A stretch of 64,000 nt of DNA from Selenomonadales bacterium UBA7018. GTDB taxonomy: Bacteria; Bacillota; Negativicutes; Selenomonadales; Selenomonadaceae. Below are positions 43,370 through 52,381 of the stretch, piece by piece. Each line of letters opens with the position of its first letter. Positions within the stretch are counted from its first letter, which is position 1. Where the stretch lies: contig DJWY01000025.1 of assembly GCA_002448305.1 (NCBI GenBank), positions 65,894 to 129,893 of the forward strand, given 5' to 3'. The position numbers and the translations under genes were made by a program. The notes beneath the pieces were generated by a model that made no database searches, was not told the DNA's origin, and saw only the letters and a program-made list of their open reading frames with translations.

Positions 43370-43524
43370 TACTTTCTTTGTTCGCCCAAAGAAAGTAGCA
43401 AAGAAAAGGCTCCTCGCGGGGGCGAAAGGGTCCCATCTTGCAACGTTACGAAAATTTCAACGTTGCGACGCTGCTATTTTGCATCACGCAAAAGTGCGGC
43501 GCGAGCCGTCGTCCATGACGGCTC
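43370..43524. repeat. Hairpin-rich spacer inside the exporter operon
   Basis: Three perfect inverted repeats occur in 226 non-coding bp: TACTTTCTTTG / CAAAGAAAGTA (43370-43380 and 43387-43397), GCAACGTT / AACGTTGC (43440-43447 and 43459-43466), and GAGCCGTC / GACGGCTC (43503-43510 and 43517-43524). None has a T-run in the operon direction. The block may tune expression between the adaptor genes and the ABC genes or protect mRNA ends. Confidence 0.7.
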
Positions 43525-43540
43525 GATTTGAGAATTTATT

Positions 43541-44506
43541 TTATCTGCTTCGTAACCATTGACTTAATTTGTAGAAAACTTTTTGAATCGGTGGCTTGCG
43601 CTCAATGATTATCGAGCCGGTGCAAAAACTGCCTGCCGTTATCGGCTTATGTTCTCCGACTTGCGAAGTCCATAAATAGCCCGAATTGTCAGCGTCATCT
43701 TTAACTAAGTCGAAAGTCACTTCCATTACCGACGAGTTTTGCGACTGTACAATCCATTGCGCAAGTTGCGCGTTGCCTAAATGTTGCTGGATTCCTTGAA
43801 GCGTCATTGGGTATTGCGAAACGCTCCGCACGACGCCCAATAAATTTCCCGATTGCGAAACGTCGACGCCATTTGGCGCAAGCTGAATACTCATTCCCGG
43901 TTCAATGCGCTTGCCCTTTTCAACCGGAACATATAAAAGCCCCGTCAACTCGTTGCGGCCTTGAGTAATTCGCACTGCACAAATTGGACTGCCCGCAGAA
44001 AGTAACGTGCCTTCGTCGACCATAACTTCATCAATAATTCCGTCGTAGTCGCTGTAAACATTTTCCGAGACCGTCTCTTGATACTCTTTTGCGTTGTATT
44101 GATAAACGCGCCCCATTGCGTCTTTATCACTTGAAGCAAGCCCCATGCCATATTGAGCTATGCGCGTATCAGCCGATTGAGAAGCTTGGTCAATGTACGC
44201 GATTAAATCTCCCTTGTGTATATGCATGCCCGGCTTGACGTAAAGCCGAGCGATTTTCCCGTTAGCAACGTGCGTAATGTTCAACACGCCCGCCGAATCC
44301 ATAATTAATCCCATGCCATCCGCCTTGACTGTGAACGCGCCGTAAATCGACCACAACACAACCGAGAATAACAGAACCAATATTGCAATTAATGCCATCC
44401 AACTAATCGGCGTCGTTATTGGCAACATTGTATCCAACTTTTCGGGCGAGCGTAATTTATCTAGTGCTTCTTGACTGAATATCTGACTTTTGTCCGCCTG
44501 CTGCAT
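43541..44506 (-). CDS. NHLM-type bacteriocin secretion adaptor (HlyD family)
   Basis: A 321-aa membrane-fusion protein. An N-terminal cytoplasmic stretch with the NHLM-typical EALDKLRSPEKLDTMLPI motif precedes a single transmembrane helix (~35-57). The periplasmic part has two biotinyl-lipoyl-like halves (VANGKIARLYVKPGMHIHKGDLIAYID and DYDGIIDEVMVDEGTLLSAG). It should link the two ABC proteins to the outer-membrane channel. Start and the preceding stop overlap by one base (TAATG). Confidence 0.88.
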   Translation of the reverse strand: MQQADKSQIFSQEALDKLRSPEKLDTMLPITTPISWMALIAILVLLFSVVLWSIYGAFTVKADGMGLIMDSAGVLNITHVANGKIARLYVKPGMHIHKGDLIAYIDQASQSADTRIAQYGMGLASSDKDAMGRVYQYNAKEYQETVSENVYSDYDGIIDEVMVDEGTLLSAGSPICAVRITQGRNELTGLLYVPVEKGKRIEPGMSIQLAPNGVDVSQSGNLLGVVRSVSQYPMTLQGIQQHLGNAQLAQWIVQSQNSSVMEVTFDLVKDDADNSGYLWTSQVGEHKPITAGSFCTGSIIIERKPPIQKVFYKLSQWLRSR

Positions 44507-45672
44507 TATTTATCGCCTCCCGTCAAAGTTAATGTAACTTTCGTGCCTTCTTCCAGACCTTTTGTCGCAGAAGTTATGACGGTTTCGCCTTCCTTAAGCC
44601 CCGTCAAAATTTCAACGTATTTGCCGTCATTCGCGCCAACATTAACTTTCCGGCGGTCAAGAGTATTTTCGGACGTTACGACAAATACATATTGATGATT
44701 TTCGCTAAGCGAGGATAGAGGTATCGTCAAAGCTCTATGCGACGCCGAGCGTATCAACTCAACTTCAGTGTAAGCTTGTTGCTCTAAAATCCCGACGCGG
44801 TTATCAATTTCAAAAACGACTTTGCGCATTGCCGCCATTTGGCTTAAATCCGGCATAATTTCCTTGACGTGGACAGTAAAAACTTGATTGTCGCCCATAT
44901 TGCCTGCGCCGTATTCGGTATCATAAGCTTTCTTGAAACCTTTACTGTTGGTGAAGTTCAATTCAAATTGCTCACCGATTTTTAATTGTCTTGCGTCCGC
45001 ATCTTCAACGGGCAATGAAAAAGTCAGTCGCTCGAAATTTCCGACAAGGGCAATAGGCGTGCCTGCCGTCACGTACGCGCCAATTTGCTTGTACAAAATT
45101 AAAACTTCGCCGTCAATCGGCGCAATGACTCCTTGCCGCGAATTTTGAACTGATAATTGTTCTCTGACTGCTTGCGCTTCGCGTAAATTAGCCTGCGCCG
45201 CCTCGTAGTTCAATTTTGCTTCGTCATATTTTTCCATTGACGTTGCGTTTCTATCCTTCAGCCGCGAATAGCGGTTAAAAGAATTTTGCGACTGCAGAAC
45301 TTGAGCTTCAGCTTTGGCGAGTGAACTTTCCGCTTGCTTAATTTTTATCGGAATATCTTCGTTGACAAGCTCGAATAAAACTTCGCCGCGTTTTACGTAA
45401 GAATTCTTTTTGACAAAAGCATTTTCAATACGCCCGTCAATTAACGCGACGGCGTCGGCCATTTCGTCAGAACTAAGATTTATTGTTTCGAGTGTGAAGA
45501 CCGGATTTAAGTTGCGATATTTAGCTTTTTCGCCCTGCAAGGGAATTGAGCGTTCCTTCATGCGTGTTGCTATTTGATTTTCGCCGCTCTCGTTTAGGTA
45601 CGTCCCGTAAGCAATCATTCCGATTGCCATCATTAAAATTACTACGAGACCGACGATATAAAACTTTTTCAT
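44506..45672 (-). CDS. Periplasmic efflux/secretion adaptor (HlyD/RND-type)
   Basis: A 388-aa membrane-fusion protein with an N-terminal membrane anchor (residues ~5-24), lipoyl halves around a coiled-coil hairpin (~95-170, QAESSLAKAEAQVLQSQNSFNR...), a beta-barrel domain and a C-terminal membrane-proximal domain (VNVGANDGKYVEILTGLKEGETVI). It overlaps tolC by 4 bp (ATGA) and the NHLM adaptor by 1 bp. Having two adaptors in one operon is unusual; this one may bridge to TolC. Confidence 0.88.
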   Translation of the reverse strand: MKKFYIVGLVVILMMAIGMIAYGTYLNESGENQIATRMKERSIPLQGEKAKYRNLNPVFTLETINLSSDEMADAVALIDGRIENAFVKKNSYVKRGEVLFELVNEDIPIKIKQAESSLAKAEAQVLQSQNSFNRYSRLKDRNATSMEKYDEAKLNYEAAQANLREAQAVREQLSVQNSRQGVIAPIDGEVLILYKQIGAYVTAGTPIALVGNFERLTFSLPVEDADARQLKIGEQFELNFTNSKGFKKAYDTEYGAGNMGDNQVFTVHVKEIMPDLSQMAAMRKVVFEIDNRVGILEQQAYTEVELIRSASHRALTIPLSSLSENHQYVFVVTSENTLDRRKVNVGANDGKYVEILTGLKEGETVITSATKGLEEGTKVTLTLTGGDK

Positions 45673-47231
45673 TCTGCGTCCTCCGTGAACGGCTCGGAAA
45701 TATCTTCCGCCGATTCTGCTATTGGTCTAATATCTTCATCTGAACGCCGTTTAACTTTGCCGTTCTCGTCGAAAATTTCTAGCGGCATTTGTGAGGAATC
45801 TTTCAAGGCTTGAGTTTCCTCTACGCCGTCTTCTATCTCGTCGACGTAAACAGCCGCGTCAATTCCTATCGGAATACCCATTGCCTTTTCAAGTTGCGCT
45901 AAGCTGGTATCGTGTCTGAAAATCGCGTTGTAATAATTTGTTCGAGCGTTAGTTAATTTTTCCTGTGCGTCCATGACAGTCAAGTTAGTGTCGACACCTT
46001 CTTCATAGCGAACTTTTGCGATTAAGAATTGTTCTTCCGCCTGTTTAACTGCGTCGGAAGTCACAAGGATATTTTTCTCGGCGACTTTCAAATTGTTATA
46101 AGCCTCGCGAATTTCCAAACGAATTGTTTCAATTTGCTGACGCGCTTGGGATTCTGCTTTGCGCTGATTTGCTTTTGCTTGTTGAACCTGTGCGGAAGTA
46201 ACATGGTTGTCAAAAATATCCCAGTTAAGTTGAAGTCCCGCCGCCCAACGCTCGCTTGTATGGTCGGCTTTGAAAGCACCTTCGCCAGCTATTGAGCCTT
46301 GAACGATTGCCGAGACTGTTGGACGAAAGCCCGATTTAGTGGAATCAACAGTTGCTTCGGCTTGTTTGACTGCATAAACTGCCGCCTTTCCGTCTGGTCG
46401 ATGAGCCAAAGCATATTCCAAACATTCAGTCTCGCTAGTCGTGAATTCGTCATAGTAGTCATTGTCAACCAAAATTAAATCAGTATTCGTCGGCAAGCCG
46501 ATTATGTTATTCAATTCGGCAAGGGCATTTTCGTAATTAGCCTGCGCGGTATTATAAGCCTGTTGGGAGTTGGCTAGCTGAACATTTGTAGCTAAAACGT
46601 CAGACATTGCCACCGTCCCAACTTCGTATTGAATTTTAACCGTGCGCAAGTGTTCGTTGAGAAGATTAATCGCCTCTTGTTGAACCTCGATATTTTCCCG
46701 ATATTGCAACGCCTGATAAAAAGCCTGCGCGGTCTGCCATTTAACTCGTTGCTTAGAATCTTCCAAAGTTAAATCCGCCGAATTTAAGCCGTAACGCGCC
46801 GCTTTGCGCCGATTTTCAAGCTGACCGCCCGTGTAAAGCGGGATTGATAAATTCACGGTGTTAGAGTTCTCGCTTTGATAGAGCGGGGGCAAAGTGGTTA
46901 TGCCGTGCTCCCTGAGCACATCTTTAGGAACGTCGTAAAGTTGATAGCGTTGCGCACGCGCACCGTGATAATATCTACCGCCGATTCTGTTAGCTGAACT
47001 GCTCCAACTCAATCTAGGTCCCGAACTTCGCCTTGCTGCCGATAAATTCCATTTTGCCGCCTCGCGGTCTTCCTCTCGCTGTTCGATTAGCCGATTATTT
47101 TCCAATGCAAGTTGAACTGCCTCTTCAAAGGTCAGCGATTTTGTCTCTGCAGAACTTATTGCGGGTGCAAAAAAAAATGCCGACAGCATGACGCCGATTT
47201 GTAATATTTTTTTCGTCGAATACCGTCTCAT
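45669..47231 (-). CDS. TolC-family outer-membrane channel (exporter operon)
   Basis: A 520-aa outer-membrane efflux protein. A signal peptide (~1-28) is followed by two OEP repeats with long helices (AVQLALENNRLIEQREEDREAAK; AQVQQAKANQRKAESQARQQIETIRLEIREAYNNL, split here only for description). The C-terminal ~60 residues are acidic and outside the usual TolC fold. ATG 47231 is chosen: GGAG nine bases upstream and the signal peptide directly after it. First gene of the five-gene exporter operon. Confidence 0.9.
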   Translation of the reverse strand: MRRYSTKKILQIGVMLSAFFFAPAISSAETKSLTFEEAVQLALENNRLIEQREEDREAAKWNLSAARRSSGPRLSWSSSANRIGGRYYHGARAQRYQLYDVPKDVLREHGITTLPPLYQSENSNTVNLSIPLYTGGQLENRRKAARYGLNSADLTLEDSKQRVKWQTAQAFYQALQYRENIEVQQEAINLLNEHLRTVKIQYEVGTVAMSDVLATNVQLANSQQAYNTAQANYENALAELNNIIGLPTNTDLILVDNDYYDEFTTSETECLEYALAHRPDGKAAVYAVKQAEATVDSTKSGFRPTVSAIVQGSIAGEGAFKADHTSERWAAGLQLNWDIFDNHVTSAQVQQAKANQRKAESQARQQIETIRLEIREAYNNLKVAEKNILVTSDAVKQAEEQFLIAKVRYEEGVDTNLTVMDAQEKLTNARTNYYNAIFRHDTSLAQLEKAMGIPIGIDAAVYVDEIEDGVEETQALKDSSQMPLEIFDENGKVKRRSDEDIRPIAESAEDISEPFTEDAE

Positions 47232-47266
47232 ATGCTTTACTCCGTTCAAAAATTTTTCAGTATAGA

Positions 47267-47295
47267 ATTTTAGCATTACGCAAGAAAATTTTCAA
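47267..47295 (-). promoter_or_regulatory. Promoter of the exporter operon
   Basis: On the minus strand TTGAAA (47290-47295), a 17-nt spacer and TAAAAT (47267-47272), 35 bp before the tolC start codon. Confidence 0.65.
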
Positions 47296-47431
47296 CATAA
47301 AGCAGTAAAAATTTAGCCCCAATGTTTTATAGAAGGCTGCTGAAAAATTTTTATAATGATGTTGTAGGCGATTAAATAAAAATGCTCCGCAACTGGATGA
47401 AGAACATTACAATTTACAGAGACATATAAAA

Positions 47432-47470
47432 ATTTTTGGCTCGCTCTAAAATTTGGGCGGGCTTTTTTGT
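47432..47470 (+). terminator. Possible plus-strand hairpin terminator without an evident gene
   Basis: GCTCGCTC pairs with GGGCGGGC (two G-U pairs) across an A/T-rich loop and is followed by TTTTTT. No plus-strand gene precedes it within 150 bp, so it may terminate an unseen short RNA or be a relic. Confidence 0.3.
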
Positions 47471-47494
47471 CGTCCAAAATCTAAACCGACAATC

Positions 47495-47521
47495 AAAAAA
47501 TCCCCTGCGCTTTGCAGGGGA
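47495..47521 (-). terminator. Terminator of the RNase J gene
   Basis: On the minus strand CCCCTGC, a 5-nt loop and GCAGGGG are followed by ATTTTTTG, ten bases after the stop codon. Confidence 0.9.
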
Positions 47522-47531
47522 AATGTTTTGT

Positions 47532-49205
47532 CTAAACCTCTACGATAATTGGCAAAATCATTGGGCGGCGGCGCGTCTGCTCAAAGAGAAATTGCGCAAG
47601 CGCGTCGCGAATGGTTAGCTTAATCGTCATCCAATCTGTAACTTGGTCTTCTTTGCAGCGTCTGAGAATCTGGAAGACGCGATTACGCGCATCAACCATA
47701 AGTTGTTCGGATTCGCGAACATATACAAAGCCTCGCGATACAATGTCGGGACCGGAAATAATTCTGCCCGAAAGGCGATTCATTGTCACGACCGCAATTA
47801 AAATTCCGTCCTGCGAAAGTTGGCGGCGGTCGCGCAAAACAATATTGCCCACGTCGCCAACGCCCAGCCCGTCAACCATAATAACGCCCGCATTAACATG
47901 CCCCGCAATTTTCCCGCTGTCGCGAGTCAATTCGATTACCGAGCCATTTTCCCCAACTAAAATATTTTCACGATTCATACCCATTTCCTCAGCAAGTTTG
48001 GCATGCGAAAATAAATGATGAAGTTCACCATGCACGGGCATAAAAAATTTCGGTCTAACCAAATTATGAATCAAGCGCAATTCATCGCGGGAAGCGTGCC
48101 CCGAAACGTGAATTCCATCTTCGCGGCGGTGAACTACATTTGCTCCGAGACGCAAAAGATTATCGACAGTCTTAGCGACAAGCTTTTCATTGCCTGGAAT
48201 GGGCGTCGCGGAAATTATCACGGTGTCGCCTGGAATAATATCAACTTGCCGGTGGTCGCTCATCGCCATACGAGTCAACGCGCTCATCGGTTCGCCCTGA
48301 CTGCCCGTCGTTATGATTACAAGTTTATTGGCGGGATAATTTCTAACGTCCTCAATGTCAATAATGGTTCCTTCGGGCGCGTGAATGTAGCCCATTTCAA
48401 GCGATATGGCGACGACATTAACCATACTGCGTCCTAAAATCGCCACGCGCCGCCGATACCGAATTGCCGTATCAATCGCCTGCTGAATTCTATGGACGTT
48501 TGAAGAAAAAGTCGCGACGATTATTCTGCCTGACGCATTTTGAAAAACGCGATTGAATGCCGCGCCAACAGTCTTTTCGCTGGGCGTATGCCCTTCCTTT
48601 TCGGAGTTTGTCGAATCAGCCATTAGCAACAAAACTCCGCGCTGTCCTAAATCGGCAAAGCGGCGAAAATCCGTCATTTTGCCATCAATCGGCGTGTAGT
48701 CGAGTTTAAAGTCGCCCGTGTGCACAATCATGCCGACCGGCGTTTTAATCGACAGCGCGACAGAATCTGGGATTGAATGATTCACGCGAATAAATCCGAC
48801 GCTGAAACAACCTATCATGACAATTTCGCCGCTTGAAACGACGCGCAAATTTTTGCACTCTACGCCGTCCTCTTTTAGCCGACCAGATAAAATTCCGAGC
48901 GTCAATTTCGTGCCGTAAACGGGAACAGTTAGCTTTTTCAAAATGTAAGGCAACGCGCCAATATGGTCTTCGTGTCCGTGCGTCAGGACGATTGCCTTTA
49001 GACAATTTTTATTTTCGATAACGTAAGAGATGTCGGGGATAACAAGGTCAACGCCGAGCATATCGTTTTCGGGGAACATTAGCCCCGCATCAATCATAAT
49101 CATTTCGTCGCCGTAGCGGATTATCGTCATATTCTTGCCGATTTCGCCCAGTCCGCCCAGCGGGATTATTTTTAATTTGTTTTCGTTCCGATAGTCACTT
49201 CTCAA
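47532..49205 (-). CDS. rnj: Ribonuclease J
   Basis: A 557-aa metallo-beta-lactamase/beta-CASP nuclease that processes and degrades mRNA and rRNA with 5'-3' exo- and endonuclease activity. Zinc motif HGHEDHIGALPY is near residue 76-87; further ligands are in IVHTGDFKLD and the beta-CASP motif DSTNSE. The C-terminal motif GHASRDELRLIHNLVRPKFFMPVHGE is diagnostic. Length is typical of RNase J. Its presence, as in other Firmicutes, supports the taxonomic reading. Monocistronic, with its own terminator. Confidence 0.95.
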   Translation of the reverse strand: MRSDYRNENKLKIIPLGGLGEIGKNMTIIRYGDEMIMIDAGLMFPENDMLGVDLVIPDISYVIENKNCLKAIVLTHGHEDHIGALPYILKKLTVPVYGTKLTLGILSGRLKEDGVECKNLRVVSSGEIVMIGCFSVGFIRVNHSIPDSVALSIKTPVGMIVHTGDFKLDYTPIDGKMTDFRRFADLGQRGVLLLMADSTNSEKEGHTPSEKTVGAAFNRVFQNASGRIIVATFSSNVHRIQQAIDTAIRYRRRVAILGRSMVNVVAISLEMGYIHAPEGTIIDIEDVRNYPANKLVIITTGSQGEPMSALTRMAMSDHRQVDIIPGDTVIISATPIPGNEKLVAKTVDNLLRLGANVVHRREDGIHVSGHASRDELRLIHNLVRPKFFMPVHGELHHLFSHAKLAEEMGMNRENILVGENGSVIELTRDSGKIAGHVNAGVIMVDGLGVGDVGNIVLRDRRQLSQDGILIAVVTMNRLSGRIISGPDIVSRGFVYVRESEQLMVDARNRVFQILRRCKEDQVTDWMTIKLTIRDALAQFLFEQTRRRPMILPIIVEV

Positions 49206-49345
49206 ATAAAATCCTCCTCCTTATGCTTCTAAAAATTTCCGAACTCTCAACGCTTCAAGCATTGTATCAAATCAGCAAGGGCAATGCAATTTTAATTTTG
49301 TTTATGGTATGATTAACGACGCGGATAAAATTTTTATGAAAAACG

Positions 49346-49374
49346 TTTGAAGAAATGCTGTTACGTGATATAAT
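49346..49374 (+). promoter_or_regulatory. Promoter of the tatA-tolC-adaptor operon
   Basis: TTTGAA (49346-49351), a 17-nt spacer and TATAAT (49369-49374), 25 bp before the tatA start codon. Confidence 0.75.
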
Positions 49375-49399
49375 GCAAAAAATTTTTGGGAGGATTCAT

Positions 49400-49783
49400 A
49401 TGTTTGGTATAGGCGCGGGAGAATTTATAATAATATTAATCGTTGGGCTAATAGTTTTCGGTCCAGGTAAACTTCCTGAAGTCGGGCGGGCAATCGGCAA
49501 GGGTTTACGCGAATTCCGCAAAGCTCAAGCGGCAATTTCTAAAACCCTAGACGAAGTCGACATTAACGAAAAGAAAACTCCGCCCGCTGAAAAAATTCCG
49601 GCTGAAAAAAAATCCGTGACTGCCGATGATGTTATAAACTTGGCTAAAGAAAGTCCTATTGTCAAGGAGAATCGCAATGAAAAAATTTCTGACAGCACTA
49701 CTGCTAATGCTCCTGCTGACGCCGCCCGCGCAAGCCTTGCCGGTGCAGGAAGCAGTTCAAACGGCGTTGACAAACAATCCTAA
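49400..49783 (+). CDS. tatA: Twin-arginine translocase subunit TatA/TatB
   Basis: A 127-aa protein with one N-terminal membrane helix (IGAGEFIIILIVGLIVF), the FGPGKLPEVGRAIGKGL amphipathic helix and a polar tail. TatA forms the pore for folded-protein export through the inner membrane. Start ATG 49400 follows GGGAGG. No tatC is found in the window. The last ~35 codons overlap the start of the next gene in another frame, giving a Ser/Ala/Asn-rich tail with no conserved features. Confidence 0.88.
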   Translation: MFGIGAGEFIIILIVGLIVFGPGKLPEVGRAIGKGLREFRKAQAAISKTLDEVDINEKKTPPAEKIPAEKKSVTADDVINLAKESPIVKENRNEKISDSTTANAPADAARASLAGAGSSSNGVDKQS

Positions 49784-50939
49784 TCTGCAACGAACCGAAC
49801 AATCAATCCGCGTCGCCGAAGAGTCATTAAAATCTGCGCGGGGGAAAAAGGGCGTCTCTGTAAGCGCGTCAAGTTCAGTCAATGCAAATAAAACTGAAGG
49901 CGTCAACCCTTCCGAGCGGGCTTCCGCAGGTTTAACAGCGTCGGTGCCTTTGTATTCGGGCAATCGGCTTGAAACGGCGATTAAATATGCGGAATTGGGA
50001 ATCGAAGTTTCAAAGCTGGACTTCACGCAGGCGCAGGACGATTTGATTTATCAAGTGGCAACAGCTTATGTCAACGCGCTGGAAAATTTAGCAACGTCGA
50101 AAGTTGATTTGGAAACCGAACAAAATTTATCGGAGCATGAAAAAATGATTGCCGCGCAGTACGACGCCGGAGCAAAAGCGAAAATTGATTTACTTCGCGC
50201 CCAAGTCGAGACGAGTAACGCCCTGCAAGACGCCGCCCGCTCTCAAGCGTCCTACGAAGTTGCGTTGACGAATTTAGCCGCGCTTATGTCGACGGATTCT
50301 ATAGCAAATTTGAGCGTCGAGGACTTTGAAACGCATTTGGAACTTGGCGACGTTGAAAAATATCTGGCAGCGGCGGAAGAAAATCGCAATGATTTAAAAT
50401 CGGACGCCTTGAAAATCGAACAGGGCGAACTTAACGTTACTAGCGCGAAGTCCGGTTGGTTGCCCAGCGTCAACGCCAATATCGGCACGGATTTTAATGC
50501 TAACAACAGCAAGCCAAATCGTTGGCATATAACGCCCGATGCATCAGCGGGAATTTCGGCGTCGTGGAATATTTTCGACAGCGGCGTTACGCGAGCGGAA
50601 GTTGAATCGGCGAAAGTCGAAGTCGAGCGGCTAAAATTGGCAATGGACGCCGATTTAGATAGCATTCGTGAAGACGTCGTTACGGCGCATAAAAATTTGC
50701 AGATTGCGCTTTTAAGATTGACGACGACTCAACGCGCAGTCGAACTTGCGGAGGAAGAACGATTTATCGCGACCGAACGTTATAACGCGGGCGAAGGAAT
50801 TTTGCTTGACGTTTTGGACGCGGAAGTTGCCCTTTCGACGGCGAAAAAAAATAACGTCAGCGCAAGATACGACGTGGCGCGATATAGTTTCGATTTAGCG
50901 CACGCAGTCGGAGATACTTTGAAAGCGATTAGGAGTTAG
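49677..50939 (+). CDS. TolC-family outer-membrane efflux protein
   Basis: A 420-aa protein with a signal peptide (KKFLTALLLMLLLTPPAQA) and two OEP domains: NPNLQRTEQSIRVAEESL and SAGLTASVPLYSGNRLETA in the first half, and WNIFDSGVTRAEVESAKVEVE in the second. It forms the outer-membrane channel of an efflux system. ATG 49677 follows AAGGAG and lies 107 bp inside tatA. The adaptor gene follows after 2 bp. Confidence 0.88.
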   Translation: MKKFLTALLLMLLLTPPAQALPVQEAVQTALTNNPNLQRTEQSIRVAEESLKSARGKKGVSVSASSSVNANKTEGVNPSERASAGLTASVPLYSGNRLETAIKYAELGIEVSKLDFTQAQDDLIYQVATAYVNALENLATSKVDLETEQNLSEHEKMIAAQYDAGAKAKIDLLRAQVETSNALQDAARSQASYEVALTNLAALMSTDSIANLSVEDFETHLELGDVEKYLAAAEENRNDLKSDALKIEQGELNVTSAKSGWLPSVNANIGTDFNANNSKPNRWHITPDASAGISASWNIFDSGVTRAEVESAKVEVERLKLAMDADLDSIREDVVTAHKNLQIALLRLTTTQRAVELAEEERFIATERYNAGEGILLDVLDAEVALSTAKKNNVSARYDVARYSFDLAHAVGDTLKAIRS

Positions 50940-50941
50940 TT

Positions 50942-52063
50942 ATGAAGTGGAAAATTTTAATCGTTGTCGTGCTGATAATGGGCACGGCGGCGGCGGGCTA
51001 CTACTTTTATAATGAGACGGTCGAAACTGCCGCCGTTAAAACTTACGAGACGACAAAAGTTATCCGCGCAGATTTAACAAAGACGGTTTCGGCAACGGGT
51101 ACCGTTCAGCCGCGTGATAGCGTCGAAGTCAGCGGAAAAGTCACGGCGCGTATTCAAGATATTTTAGTTGATGAAAATGACCACGTGACGGCAGGGCAAG
51201 TCGTCGCGATTCTCGACGGCAAAGACTTTGAAGCGAAGCTAGACCAAGCGAATTTTACTTTGACTAATGCTCGACAGAAATTGGAGCGTACAGAGCGGCT
51301 TTACAATATCGGTGCGAAGTCTTTGGAAGAACTGCAAGACGCGCAATATGAATACGACCGTGCTAAATCAGCCGTCGAGCTTGCTGAAGACGACGTTAAT
51401 CAAACCGTTATAACTGCGCCTATGGACGGCGTAGTTGTCGGCGAGCCGAAGACGCCAGGCACTATGGCTGTACAAGGTTCGACAAATCCAACAGTTATTA
51501 TGCGCATTGCCGACTTGAGCGAAAAACTTGTTAAAGCTAAAGTTGACGAGACGGACATTGGCAGCGTTAAAGTTGGCGAGCGGGCGACCTTCACGGTTGA
51601 CGCTTACCCAGATAAAACTTTCGATGCTGAAGTTACTAAAATTTCCCAAACCGATACCGCTAATTCGTGGGATACAAATAATTCGACTTCTAACACGTCA
51701 AGCAACGCTGTTATTTATTACTACGTGACATTTGCCGCGCCCGATAACGAAAATCTTTTGCTACCCGCTATGACGGCGCGGCTTGATATTATCGTCGGGC
51801 AAGTTCGCGACGCGCTCTGCGTACCGATTGCCGCGCTTAAAACTGATGCGCAAGGCTCCTACGTCGAAAAGATTACTAAGGACACGCAGGGAAAGGACGT
51901 TGCCGAGAAAGTTTATATAACGGTCGGACTTTACGGCGAAGAGTTCGTAGAAGTCACAAGCGGCAATTTAAATATTGGCGACGAAGTTTCCACAACGTAC
52001 GAAGCAGGCGAGAAAAACTCTTCAACAAATATGAGAATGCCGCGTCGTATGCCGCCGTTCTAA
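50942..52063 (+). CDS. MacA-like periplasmic efflux adaptor
   Basis: A 373-aa membrane-fusion protein. An N-terminal hydrophobic anchor (~3-22) is followed by VSATGTVQPRDSVEVSGKVTARI and VDENDHVTAGQVVAILD (lipoyl halves), a coiled-coil hairpin (~95-150), and a beta-barrel domain. The resemblance to MacA predicts a MacB-type ABC pump, but none follows; the operon ends here with terminator hairpins. The partner may be encoded elsewhere. Confidence 0.85.
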   Translation: MKWKILIVVVLIMGTAAAGYYFYNETVETAAVKTYETTKVIRADLTKTVSATGTVQPRDSVEVSGKVTARIQDILVDENDHVTAGQVVAILDGKDFEAKLDQANFTLTNARQKLERTERLYNIGAKSLEELQDAQYEYDRAKSAVELAEDDVNQTVITAPMDGVVVGEPKTPGTMAVQGSTNPTVIMRIADLSEKLVKAKVDETDIGSVKVGERATFTVDAYPDKTFDAEVTKISQTDTANSWDTNNSTSNTSSNAVIYYYVTFAAPDNENLLLPAMTARLDIIVGQVRDALCVPIAALKTDAQGSYVEKITKDTQGKDVAEKVYITVGLYGEEFVEVTSGNLNIGDEVSTTYEAGEKNSSTNMRMPRRMPPF

Positions 52064-52074
52064 AAAATTTTAAA

Positions 52075-52106
52075 AGCCCCGTATTTTTTACGAGGCTTAA
52101 TTTTTT
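52075..52106 (+). terminator. Terminator after the MacA-like gene
   Basis: AGCCCCGTA and TACGAGGCT pair with one C-A mismatch over TTTTT, followed by TAATTTTTT. On the minus strand the mismatch becomes a G-U pair, so it may act both ways. Confidence 0.65.
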
Positions 52107-52121
52107 CGCTAAAAAGATTAA

Positions 52122-52144
52122 AGCCCCGACAATTTGCCGAGGCT
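52122..52144 (-). terminator. Terminator of the tRNA-Thr gene
   Basis: On the minus strand AGCCTCGGC and GTCGGGGCT pair over a 5-nt loop with two G-U pairs, followed by TTTAATCTTTTT, 13 bp after the tRNA 3' end. Confidence 0.7.
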
Positions 52145-52157
52145 GAAATTTCAATTA

Positions 52158-52233
52158 TGGAGCCGACTGTCAGACTCGAACTGACGACCTGCGCATTACG
52201 AATGCGCTGCTCTACCAACTGAGCTAAGTCGGC
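52158..52233 (-). tRNA. tRNA-Thr (anticodon CGT)
   Basis: A 76-nt tRNA with encoded CCA. Acceptor arms GCCGACT / AGTCGGC, a D-arm with GCTCAGTTGGTAGAGC, an anticodon stem GCGCA / TGCGC around TTCGTAA (anticodon CGT, codon ACG) and a T-arm with GTTCGAGTC are all visible. Confidence 0.95.
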
Positions 52234-52381
52234 GAATCAATCAACGCGTTAATTTATATCATTTTAATTGCGACGTGTCAAGCCCACTTTTGAAAAGAGG
52301 ACAAACAGCGGACGCGATTTGCCGCTCGATAAATTTAACATTATTGCCGCGTTCATACGCTACGCTAGCCACGTTTGAAAT

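Noticed and set aside
47316..47331. Second terminator like that at 33098
   Set aside because: Only the left arm and loop (AGCCCCAATGTTTTAT) are present; the right arm is missing, so no hairpin can form.
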